NCBI GenBank assembly: GCA_022578965.1
Contig: MU400578.1
Span: 124,001-188,000 of the forward strand
Reading direction: 5' to 3'
From: Xylaria sp. FL1777
Lineage: Eukaryota > Ascomycota > Sordariomycetes > Xylariales > Xylariaceae
Length of the DNA stretch: 64,000 nucleotides
The notes beneath the pieces were generated by a model that was not told where the DNA came from, searched no databases, and saw only the letters and a program-made list of their open reading frames with translations. Below, one piece after another: positions 19,382 to 30,089 of this stretch. Within the stretch, counting starts at the first letter, position 1, and every line of letters starts with the position of its first letter. The position numbers and the translations under genes are program-made.

Positions 19382-22300
19382 ATGGGTCGTCTTCAAGGCG
19401 GATATAGCGAGGTACACGACAAGAGTTTGGATACCGACGAGGGACGTTATGAGGGAAAAGGCTTCGGCTACCATTCACAGTATCATTACGCACCCAATCC
19501 GCCGGATTCTGGGCATGACTATGAGACTAAATCACTCCCTAAAAGTTCCAAACGACAATACAAGCCTACGGCATTGGGATGGCCGTTCCTGTTGACTTTA
19601 TTGTCAGGTTTATTAATCTCGTTGGCCTTTCTCAGCTATGCTGTAACGTCTCTTCCTTCAGTTGGATCTAGGGATTCATCAGAGCGAGTAGCGGCTAGAG
19701 GGCTGTATCGGTCCATGCTGATTCACACCCCTACTACCGAGTACAATGCTCAAACGGGAAATGCGCGTAATGTGGGAGCCAGAGAAGCCGACTCGGATAC
19801 GCCTGCCTTGACTCTGATAACGACACCTAGCGATGTTGGGACAATAACTATTATAGGATCAGATTCTTCTACCCCTACTACAGCCGGAGGGTCTGACGAC
19901 TTTGATGACGCTGGGACTATAACTATAATAGGATCAGATACCTCTACTCCTACTACAACCGGGGTTTCTGACGACTCTGATGATTCTGGGACTATAACCA
20001 TTATAGGATCAGATACCTCTACTCCTACTACAGCCGGAGGGTCTGACGACTTTGGTGACACTGGGACAATAACTATTATAGGATCAGATTCTGCTACTCC
20101 TACTTCAGCCGCAGATTCTGATGACTCTGATGACGCTGGAGATCAAACCATTATAATATCAAACCCCCCTCCCAGCGACTTTGGTCAAATCGGAACAAAA
20201 ACTGTCATAGAATCGGATTCTTCTACTCCTGCTCCCGCTCCTACTGCAACCGGAGATTCTGACGACTCTGGTGACATGGGAACGCAAACCCTGATTATAT
20301 CAAATCCTCCTCCCAGCGACTTCGGCCAAATCGGAACGAAAACTATTACAGAATCGGATGTTTTTACTCCTGCTCCTACTGCAGCCGCAGCATCTAACGA
20401 CTCTGGTGACGCTGATGACGCTGGAGATCAAACCATAATAATATCAAATCCCGCTCCCAGCGACTTCGGCCAAATCGGAACGAAAACAATCACAGACTCT
20501 GATCCTTCTGCTACTACTGAAGCGGGAGTATCTAACGATCCCAGCGATGACACAGAAACACCAACGTTCGTCTCGAATCCGGCTCAGGGCGACTATGGCC
20601 GCATCGGGACCCAAACCGTCACGGGGGCTCTACCAGATGCAACCATTGCCACAAACATCATCGGCACGGCGGCCGGCGGCGAGACTGCCACGCAACCTGA
20701 GAGCAATTTCGGAGAAGTCGGGAGCAGGACAATCAACGACCAGCACCCAGGCTCAACGACACAGATCGAGATAGTGATGCAGGTAACCCTCGGGGTGACG
20801 ACTATAACCGACAAGAACGGGTCCCCAATCGCCACGTCCACGAGGACTCTAAACCCGCTCTCATCGCTGCAGACCAGGACGCTGACGAATTCGGAGGGCC
20901 AGGCCACCGCGACGCAGGTAGCCACCGTGATGATCACGCCCTCGACGTCCGTGGAGACCGACAGCGCGGGGAATCCCACGGCAACAGTAGCAGTAGTAAG
21001 CTATCCAGCGCCGCCATCAGTCCACACGGCGGTATACAGCATCGACAGCGGGCATTACTTCATGGGGACGTTTCTCCCCACGCTCGTGGCCAGTATCCTG
21101 GCCATCGCGGTGCGCATCCTCGATGTAAACGCCAAGTCCTTCCAGCCCTGGCACGCGCTGACCCACGACGGGGGCGCCTCGGGCCGCGACTCGCTCTGTC
21201 TCCAGACGGGCGGCTGGAGGTCCCTGGCGATGGGGCTGCGGTCGCTCGCGGGCGGGCACACGGTCGTGTTCCTCGCGAGCCTGCTGTCGCTCTTGTCGGC
21301 TCTGCTGGTCCCCGTCGCGGCCGGCGCCATCACCTTGGATCTGCGAGGGGACGGGTGCAAGATAGGGGGCAGCTCGGCGAGCAACTGCGCCTATGTCCTC
21401 AGCGTCTCGCCCATGGTGTCCAAGGCTGCGATCGGCATCCTGGCGGCTATGAGTCTTACCACTATACTCTTGGGCATCATGGTCGGGAGGTGGCGGCTCG
21501 GAGTTTACACGAACCCCTGGAGCATGTGCACGCTTGCTTCGTTGTCTGCTAACCCGGATGTTCGGCGCCTAGTGCTCGATGCCGCTACGGGCCCGGATAA
21601 GAAGCAGGCGAAGAGCCAGCTCAAGCATCAGGACTTCAAGCTTGATTATTACCGTGGCGCTAAAGGGCAGATGGAGTATGGGATCGTGGCTCTCGACCGC
21701 TTTAGAGGCACAGGGTTATCGTCCTTCTATGAGAAAGTCCCGCACACCAGCAGACTCGACGGTAGCGAGACCTCTAAAAGGATACATGGCCCCCCTTTCT
21801 TCATGTTGGGCAATATCGGCAGGCTGTGTTTAATTTTCGTGCTCGATGGTGTGCTGGTATTGGTCTTATACTACGCCCGGACTGGTGGCGACACGGCATT
21901 CGAACGGTTCATCGATAGTGACTCGTTTGGAGTACAATTCCTCTTCACAGGCTTAGGTGTGCTCATCAGTTTATTCTGGTCCGCATTTCTTGGAGGTAAG
22001 TTTGTCTAAGCACTATTCTTATCGACCCGGTACTAATTTGATACAGCTGTGTCAGTCATGAATTCCTATCAAGTGCTTGCGAAGAGACCCCAAGAAGCTA
22101 GTCAATCCGTATTACTTGCTCCGCCAACGAATGCCTTCTCCGCCCTGTGGCATGCGGTTCGGACTCGTCGGGTCTTTCTTGGCCTGGTATCCCTAGCTTC
22201 GATTCTTTCTGAATCACTCGGCACTTTCTTAGGCAATGTTCGCTTTCAGGTTACCCAGACATATTTTGTATCACAGCTATCTACTTGGACAGCTGTTGGA

Positions 22301-22561
22301 ATCATGTCCTTCATGGTTCTCATCTTACTGTCCTCCCTCTTCCTCAAGTGGCCGGATATGCCAGTCGAACCAAGCAGCATCGCCGGTGCTATGTACTATG
22401 TATGCGACACCTCCGTGGTAGAGAAGTTTGAGGGGCTGAGTATGTTGGATAAAAAGGAAAGGGACCGCGCTGTTACGGATATGACCCTAATGTACGAGTT
22501 TAGTGAAAGGGCGAGCGCTGCGGGAGAGACCAGGATTGGGCTTAAGACCTTGGATTCTTAG
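19382..22561 (+). CDS. Large membrane protein with DUF3433-type C-terminal half and Ser/Thr/Asp tandem repeats, 1042 aa, two exons
   Basis: Exons 19382-21995 and 22047-22561; the intron has a GTAAGT donor, a TACTAAT branch site and an ATACAG acceptor. Residues 1-66 are hydrophilic and cytosolic-looking. A membrane helix follows at about 67-89. Next comes a long acidic Ser/Thr-rich region with two in-frame tandem repeat families (annotated separately), probably extracellular and O-glycosylated. The C-terminal half has several membrane helices and the segments RWRLGVYTNPWSM, DFKLDYYRGAKGQMEYGI and AVSVMNSYQVLAKRPQ, which fit fungal DUF3433 (SUR7-unrelated) wall/membrane proteins. ATG 19382 has A at -3 and G at +4; an in-frame ATG at 19319 with poor context is possible. 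No biochemical function is known for the family; cell-wall sensing or anchoring is inference from the layout. Confidence 0.8.
19838..20137 (+). repeat. Four 75-bp coding tandem repeats (25 aa each)
   Basis: Four head-to-tail units of exactly 25 codons, each starting GTITIIGSD and ending in an acidic SDD tract. They are nearly identical at DNA level (GGATCAGAT...TCTACTCC...ACTACAGCC...). The exact multiple of three and the high identity imply recent in-frame duplication inside the DUF3433-type gene. Confidence 0.92.
20138..20637 (+). repeat. Second coding tandem repeat family, about 45-48 aa, 3.5 copies
   Basis: Units begin GDQTIIISNP or GTQTLIISNP, contain SDFGQIGTKT, and end in an Asp/Ser-rich linker. 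Lengths are 47, 48 and 45 codons, then a diverged half unit (TPTFVSNPAQGDYGRIGTQT). It continues directly from the first family and appears to be built from the same GT-I-T-I core plus an inserted NPxPSDFGQ module. Confidence 0.85.
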
Positions 22562-23882
22562 GGGTTCATGTCATAGACAACATTACTATTCTTAGAATAT
22601 TAATGAGCTTGCTAGAAATACCATTAAGATTAGACAAATATTTTTGATGCTCTCGCACTACCTTCATCGGGTAAAATGCAAGTCTTTAACAACACCCCTA
22701 ACCCCTAGTCGAAACACCCATGCTACGGCTTGTCTATGCTTGAGTTTCTGGACCGTTTCATGATACTTGACGACTTCAATTGTAGTAGGTTTGGCGTCAC
22801 TTTTTCCTAAAAGGCGTCAACCCTAACCCTTGCTCCCTTAGAACACCAGAGATCTCGAATCTCGTACCTCCGTGAACTCAAGCGTCGCAGGTACATCAGC
22901 CAATTACTCATAAGTCTCACAATGACAGGTTATTTCAGAAGAAAAGGTAGGGTAGACGAATTCCCCTATAAAACATATCCTTCGTTATTTAGCGGCACAA
23001 CACAATCGATGCCGGCCATGATGCAAGATAGACCTGAGTTCTCGTTATTGCACAGCAGACCTTGCGTTGACAGAACATCTAAAGCTAGGCGTTCCGACGG
23101 CTTAGATTCTAGGCTAATTCTGTGTATAAAAAGCTAATATCATCTCTTTTTGCCTTTTTCTTTAAGCTTTGACTACCTAGGTAACGGTTTCGAGCAATGT
23201 TGACAATACTCTACACTATCACGACTTCAGGTTGGTGCAAGCATGTTCGCTTCGTGACTTAACCAACAAACTACATATTTCTTAAATAGGACAACTTGAC
23301 GATGAAACACTTTTTCGTCGTATATATAGATGTTCTAATTCTTTCCCAAATTTGAGTCTTAAGGGATCGATTCATCATCACGCTGAGCAGTACATTCCAC
23401 ATAAGGGCTTCGCTAGAACGGCCTTCATGTGCATTCTACAACTTTCATTACCCTAAAGGTGTCGCAAGATGAAAGCCTTGAAGGAAATTGCCATTCTCCT
23501 ATTTAAAACTATTTATCATGCTAGACTTGACGGATACATTGAACTTTGTCTATACACTAAAGCTCAATATCGCCGATTCAAGCATAAAACATGGTGATAG
23601 TCAAGGTGGCGCTAGATGGACGATGGCAGCTGTACAGTTGATCATATCGACTCGTTGTTACTGATATCTTATGATTGTATCCATGGCTATATTTGCATAA
23701 TGAGTCAATTTTACCGCACGATTTTACATGCTATATGATATGTGTTTTCGTCTCGGCTAGTCCAACTTGGGTATAGGTGAGACACATAAGATAGCCAAAA
23801 GAATATCGAGACTCGTTACGTGGACAGTAGCTGAATTGATGTAGGCCTAACACCAATAGTAACGTCAACAGTGCATTGTGTG
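22562..23882. other. Intergenic, no gene seen
   Basis: 1.3 kb between the convergent 3' ends of the DUF3433-type gene and Sam37. A 71-codon open frame at 22922-23137 shows no domain. AT-rich with no clear repeat. Short CCTAACCC words near 22697 and 22813 are too brief to be telomeric. Confidence 0.6.
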
Positions 23883-25183
23883 CTATATCATATCTCGAAG
23901 GGGTGACGAAGGAGTCAGGGATTGCTCGAACATGGGCAAAACATCAAGCATCGCACCAATCTCGCCAAATCGATACAAACCCCTTTCTTCCTTTGGCGCC
24001 TCAAAACGGTGCGTAGCCGCACCGAATGGGGAGAGTCCCCGCAGCAGTACTGCTGTGCCAACCGCTGCTAAGCCCGCAACAACGCTGCCGACAGTGACTA
24101 GGATTTGTGTCGGACCTTGGACTTCTTTCCCTTCATCAGACTTAATACCTCCGCGTCGCCATCTCCGCCACGTCTCTCCTGCACCAGCAATACTTTCGAT
24201 TGCGCCATCCGCGAAGACCCACATCGTCCTAGGTAATCCCATCGGTGTGGGATCTTGCCAAGGCAAGTTGTGATCTTGGGATTCGGCTTTCATTGTCTGA
24301 AGAAACTGCACGGAGGAACGACCATTGGCTATGAGAGACTGGGCCAGAATTGGATACGGTGTCTGTACCCTCATCAATGCCAAATAGCCATAGGCTAAGA
24401 AGTCGAGCGACGAGGGGACCGAGGTCCCTAGAAAATACTTCTCAGAGCCCCGTAGGTTGTCAAGCGTCGCGAAGAAGTCATCGGCTAGTTGCCGAAAGCG
24501 GATTGCGGCCGTCTGCTCCGGCTGCATAGCCTTTCTAGGGCCAAGTTGTTGGCGCAGACGCAGGAAACCGGTCGAAGTAGTCTCGGCCCCGCTCTTAGCG
24601 GCGGCTTCATCAGCTTCAGCCTCGGCGGCTATGTAGCCCATGCCGAGGTTCTCAGCCTTCTCGACGGCGGCAGCACGTATGGCGGTGGGAATAGTCCACC
24701 CCAGGGGAAATGGCAAGAGCGCCGAATACGCCGGCCGTGTCAGCTCCACCCAGGCATTGGGTGACGCATACAGTGACAACGCTACTAAGCCGGATCCGCG
24801 CGTGCTGAGGTACTGCGAGTACGCCAGGAGATCTGCCTCCTGCTGCGGTGTGAGGTCATTGTCCGCGAGGGAATTTGCGGATGACGTGTTGTGGTGTATC
24901 AAGTATGTTATTATGTTCATGTACCCCGACGTCCAGGTATCATTGTGAAACAAGGCCGGCAAGGTATCTGTAACGCTGATCAGCCGAAGGAAGCACAGTA
25001 ATCCAGACAGACGAACGATCTACAAGGCTTACGATCTGGGCTGAGGGACGTATCGTTGCTTGCGATCAGAGACCAACCGCCCACGGGGAGAATGTGATCT
25101 AGAGCTGCAATGGCAGCCAGACACTCGGCATCGATGGAGTCAAGCCCCAATGCCGGGCCCCAGACGTGAAGTTCGCAAGACAT
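23883..25183 (-). CDS. SAM37: Sam37/metaxin-like mitochondrial outer-membrane sorting protein, 411 aa, two exons
   Basis: Exons 25033-25183 and 23883-24967; the 65-nt intron has a GTAAGC donor and a TTACAG acceptor. The N-terminus has the Sam37/Tom37 signature: ELHVWGPALGLDSIDAECLA, then WSLIASNDTSLSPD, then LPALFHNDTWTSGYMNII rebuilt across the junction. This is the metaxin-type thioredoxin/GST-like fold. A hydrophobic helix near the C-terminus (VGSVVAGLAAVGTAVLL) probably anchors it in the outer membrane. Sam37 works with Sam50 and Sam35 to insert beta-barrel proteins and docks the TOM complex. An alternative in-frame ATG at 25210 would add nine residues (MFTCSPPAP); 25183 is preferred because homologs start close to ELHVWGP. 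No defect seen. The 18-kb gene desert starts at its promoter. Confidence 0.88.
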
Positions 25184-26034
25184 CGGCGCTGGCGGTGAAC
25201 ATGTGAACATGTACTGCAAGCTCGCCTGGTGGCTTGGACTTCAGGACCGATGATCCCTTGTTATCTGAGGGGTCCCCAGATCTTCGCCTTTCTTGATGAT
25301 AAGCGGGCGGGATGTACTGGAATGCTTAGATTAGTTGGTTTCTGCTTCGTTATTGGCTGGATTATCACAGGGCTGTGCCGGTTGGACTTGACGGAGCCGA
25401 CGGAGGAAATAGAACGGAGGAAACAGACTCGGCTTACGCGTTTGCAGCAAGGTGGGTCGAGAATCTGCCCAGGTCAATCCGCCCAGGTTCGGCTATCGCG
25501 CCGTTTCGCATTACAGCCACGTGGTGATAAGCAGGTTCATCATTGACGTCAGTGCACTACCCGCTACCTAATCTCCCCCTAGCTTATTACTGAAGTAGGC
25601 AATGCGCAGTAAGTACCTGTACTAAGTATACCGGTATATAGGTATCCTCCCCAGTGCTTTGTACTGTACCTCGTATCGTTTATACACAATATCAATCAAA
25701 GCTGATGTTATGCGACCAGGTATTATTACCCACCAGAGCACCACCAACCCAAGACAAGTGGTTATCAATGATCGTAAGGTTTCATTTCGACAACGGATGT
25801 GTATACAGGCGGAAGCTTTACTCGATGTATGCTGCAAACGTTGTTGTTGCCACCACGATAGGTGGTTGCATACCTACTGCGTACTGCGTATGAGTATGTA
25901 GGTACTATCTAAATAGACTGCACCTACATTAATTTAACGGGTGCTAAACTACCTAGGTAATTATTTTGCCTCCCCCTGGCGATCCAGGAGGTGGCAAATT
26001 CTTGTCCAATCAGGCAAAAAGGCTATTAAACTGT

Positions 26035-26066
26035 TTTGTTTCGAAACAAATTGTTCCAGAACAATT
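26035..26066. repeat. Two overlapping perfect palindromes
   Basis: TTTGTTTCGAAACAAA (26035-26050) is a 16-bp perfect palindrome. It shares two bases with AATTGTTC-CA-GAACAATT (26049-26066), 8-bp perfect arms with a 2-nt spacer. An imperfect GC-rich inverted repeat (CCTCCCCCTGG...CCAGGAGG) lies 40-60 bp upstream. No transposon ends or target-site duplications were seen. Confidence 0.85.
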
Positions 26067-27971
26067 CCGAAATGAGATGATGAAATCTCGAGGGAATGAC
26101 GTTCTCTGTCTTTGTTGATTAGACCTCGTACCTGGCGCTTGGGTGCTGGTACCGTATACTGGCTGGCAGACGATACAAGAGAAGATAGCTATTTCGGCTC
26201 CAATTAACCTTTGGGAGAAATACCGGGGAGTTGCCAGGAATTTTTGAATTAATACCAGGTATAACTGCCGCTGTTATTATTAACCAGGTCCCATTGCATG
26301 CTATTGAGTAGCTACGCACACATACAGCACAAGAATACCTACTTAGGTACCGGTAGTACACAACTGCTTCGGCGCTTAGCTGCACCGGTAGGTATATGTA
26401 CTGCGTAGGTAGGCAGGTAATGTTAATGCATGGTAGATCCATCTCAGCCAATATTGTGTCTTCTTCCGGAAGGTCGACATACTACGTAGGAAGCTGCATA
26501 ACACGAACGCCGTTCGTGGCGCCTCCCTCGTCATAACAATTCCCTCCCAACCCTGTTCCGTTCCGTTCACACGGGTCCCGGAGGATCGGATCGCCCTGTT
26601 GCCGCTAGTATTATTTGTATGTGCGACCAATGCCTCTACACTACCTAATGTAGAGGTAAACTATCTGCACGTGTATACTGTAATTTTCAGCTGTATGCAA
26701 CAGGTACCTAATAGGGAATTTATAAGAGAGTAGGGATGGTATTGCGAATTCGCGAGCATGGCAGTACCGAGGTATTACCTAGTACGTACTATATCCTAAG
26801 AGGTATAGATAGAGTATGCATTTCGCCAAACTAAGCCCAAGAAGTGCGTTGTCACGTACACATTTCCATACCTCTTGAGCGTTCTGATCATCAAGGATGT
26901 ACACACACACGTACGACATTGTAATTCCGCAGTCTGTCAATCCCGAAGCAACCGTATCTCGCCTGTGCCTCGCTTACTTAGCCCTTTTTAATGCTAACCC
27001 CGCGATTGAAACATCCGTACGCGCCGCCTTGCGGGTAGTCTCGTCGTCATTAAACGAGCCGAATGTCACGCTCCATGGTCCGAACGGCGCAGTTCCTACA
27101 CTGCTACATTACCCTACCAAGCGCACAATAACAACCCAACCTATACCTCTCTGCGCAGTATACCTGCCTACATGTCAGGTACCTACCGCAACATGCCTAT
27201 TGGTGTTTATGTACCTTACATCGCATCCCTCACGGATGATCCGCCGGCATCATCAAAGTTGATTCACTCCCGAAAATCCGAACAGGAAATGACAAGCGCT
27301 CCCCAGCCCCAATAATCCCGCGGCATCTCAGCACATGGTGTAAGAGCGGAGGTTTTGTTCCCCTCCCACGCATATCCATACTATATACCCTATATACCTA
27401 CTATATACTATACACTAACTATACTAAGTATACCACACATCTTGCCTTGGCTTTTTATATTGGTAGAATACACATACGTACGTGTGCCTATCTGTCAACA
27501 GATACCCTAGTTCCCGCTATAGACGCCTATTATTATTGAGGTCCCATAGCACTAGAACAGATACACTATACTATACGTACATTGCGTGACCTCGCTACCG
27601 GCCAAATTGAAGTCCCGGTTTCCTTAATGGCCAGGAGTCGCAGAAATGCCATGCTGCATCTTGAACCTGCCCCTCTCAGACATTGAATGAATGATTGAAT
27701 GAGCTCATACCCCCTCTCGTGCCTGAGCACATGCTCAATAAGTAAGTACTTCCACGTAGGTAAGGTAAGGTGCGGCACCTGAGAACGAGACAAGGCCCCC
27801 CCTATCGTACCACGACCGCACGATCTGGCAAGATCACATCGCATTCCGCATACGAGAGCAATCTTATTTTCCAAGTACCGCTCGGCCTAGCGCATCGATC
27901 TATGCGCAAGATACAGCAGGCAGTAAGTTAAGGTTACCAGAACTCCCTGGTTCCCCCTCCCCATCGAAGCC

Positions 27972-28532
27972 AAAAAAAAAAAAATTTGCCCATTACTTTC
28001 CGTGTTCATATGCTGAATCGGCAATTACGGTACCCTTTTTGCCAAGATCCCATCCCCTTTTGAGCGCAAAAAAAAAAAAGTCCACGCATGTTGAAACCGC
28101 GATTCCCCAATTTTAAAATAATGACGATGATGATGATGCCCCCCTGTATCCACACGTGATCGAGTCTGGTAGAGGCTAAGTTATCTAGCGCCGCCGAAGA
28201 TACCTTCCTTCGCGCGTGGTGGGAAATGGGAAAGACTGATAGTCGGTCAACACAAGATGGCCCTTTTTTTTTTTTTCGGTGTGTAGTAGGTAGATAGGCA
28301 GGTAGCTAGCTACCTAAGCTTGGGCAATTCCACTGTTCGTCCCAAGCTTAGAGTTCGACGCATAATTCATTGTCACCCCTTAAAATTGCCGAGGAAGAGA
28401 CACGTGGGCAGGTCCTTTCGCGGGGAAACCCGTCCCTCCCTCCCTGAGCTGAGCTGAGTGGTAATTCAACATTAGTTTCGGCGACGTCAGATTAAAGAAA
28501 AAAAAGAGAGCACAAATCCGAAAAAAAAAAAA
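27972..28532. promoter_or_regulatory. Cluster of poly(dA:dT) tracts
   Basis: Homopolymer runs: A13 at 27972-27984, A12 at 28068-28079, T13 at 28264-28276, A8 at 28498-28505 and A12 at 28521-28532, all within 560 bp. Long poly(dA:dT) runs are known to exclude nucleosomes in fungi. The cluster is therefore a candidate nucleosome-depleted region, such as a promoter or replication origin, although no adjacent gene is recognised. Confidence 0.5.
28300..28351. repeat. Perfect 16-bp palindrome followed by an 11-bp stem-loop
   Basis: AGGTAGCTAGCTACCT at 28300-28315 is a perfect palindrome. It is overlapped at its end by arms 28314-28324 (CTAAGCTTGGG) and 28341-28351 (CCCAAGCTTAG), 11 bp perfect with a 16-nt loop. 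It sits inside the poly(dA:dT) cluster. Confidence 0.85.
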
Positions 28533-29243
28533 CAGTGAATTAAATCACGGCTGTTTCGCGTACGTGAAGTCTAGATAGTTCTTCGTGTCCACATTTGAGA
28601 CATGCTTGATAATCCTAAGATCAGTAGTGAGCACAAGTTGTCTCAACAATTTGGACGCAGAGCATAATCCCGAGACAAACACGCGCTTTACAGACAGATC
28701 CAGACCAATACCGTTGGCCATTCGCTAACAAGAATGAACTGTCTTTGGCGTTTTGTCTCATCATTGTGACACCTCGTGACTGCCCATCTCGCTTCAGTCG
28801 ACGTGAGACGAACCCTTAGATGGGTGGGGAAATAGGGGCAGAGCGTCGCCTGTCACTTGAAGTCATGATACACGGTGGAGAAGAAGTCATAATAGTAAAG
28901 ATAATGACCGAGTTTGCGTGGTCGTTATTTATTGATTCCGTAAAACTCCTAACTCGTATCACTCGTAAGGCAGTCTTGCCCTTGCCTTCCTGCCTTCCTG
29001 GCAATCCTCACCGATGGGGTATCCTCGCACCGGCGGCCTATCACCGTGCTATGTCTATGTGTACAAGAAAAGCCTCCCGTGATGCCAGCTGTGACCGTCA
29101 TATATCCCGTGAAAACATAGACCCTCCCAATCCGACTGGGTGTAAAAAGACCGGTATTACAAATCGTGTATTATTACATTTGCGCTAAGTGCGCCAGTAA
29201 AGAATGAGGGTTCCTCTTTGAGCCAGCTCTAGGAGAAGCGAGC

Positions 29244-30089
29244 TTAAGCGTTGTCTGGAAGCAGGTGAATGGTGAAACGGCGGATTATGTTGATTGGACC
29301 GAGGTCGCAAGGCTGGTTGTACCAAATGTCGTAACCAGCTGTGAAGGATGGTGTGCGCACGTATTCCACTGATTCCATTGGTGCTCGCTGTTGTTGTTGT
29401 TGTACTTGTTGTAGATTGAGGGCGGGGTGGCACCGAGGGCCATGCAATGTAGCAGAATGCATGTTCCCAATGTGCGTCCCAGGTATCAGAGTTCATAGAG
29501 AGTGTGAAGTGATGTATGAAAACGAAACCCTGGTACTCCCGTGCGGGTGATCACAAGTCTGATCGCCCCGTATGGCAATGTATTCCTTCTGCATCGGATG
29601 CAGATCGCCTTCGTGCCGTTTGATCGTCGGGACAATAAACCATTGACAAGGTAGATTTATTGGTGCGTATGTCGACAACCAGGTTGGCTCCTTAGCCACT
29701 CTTGGGCAAGGGAGGCAGAGGTCGGCTGGGTGGAGGACCCGGGCAGGGTGGGAGCTGCGATGGACGCTGGGCAGACATATCGAATTCTCGTGAGAAAGCC
29801 AGTTTGACGGTGTTGTGGAAATCTGGCGTAGAGCCGGATAGCGTGATTGATAAGAGGTGTATTCGAGAGACAGCGGTAGAAACCAAGATGTCTGTCAGTC
29901 AAGTACTGCGGGCGTTAAGCGTAGGTAGGAGATAGGAAGCTGTGGCTCTGATGGTAGAAGGTTGAGCTGATGGTGTCGAGTCTTGTATGTATGGAGACTG
30001 AAGCTTGAGGCTATCTTTGATCTGGTGGATAGAAAGGCAGGCCAGGGAAATTGGCAACGAGTGGAGGGGGAGGAAGGAGCTTTAAGTAT
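29244..30089 (-). other. Possible minus-strand transcript with short coding-like ORFs
   Basis: Reading the minus strand, a TATA-like TACTTAAAG lies near 30081-30089. It is followed by a C/T-rich leader (TCCTCCCCCTCCACTC, CAACCTTCTACCATC) like those of known fungal genes. A 28-codon ORF starts at 29778 (MSAQRPSQLPPCPGPPPS...; stop at 29692). A 72-codon ORF at 29462-29244 contains a Gln run and the segment SVEYVRTPSFTAGYDIWYNQ. Both use mostly C-ending codons like the real genes nearby. No splice pattern that joins them was convincing and no family was recognised. It could be a small-protein gene, a leader with uORFs for an unseen gene, or a non-coding RNA. Confidence 0.25.

Noticed and set aside
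22690..22830. CCTAACCCC and CCCTAACCC words resembling telomere repeat
   Set aside because: Only one to one-and-a-half repeat units each; far too short for an interstitial telomere.
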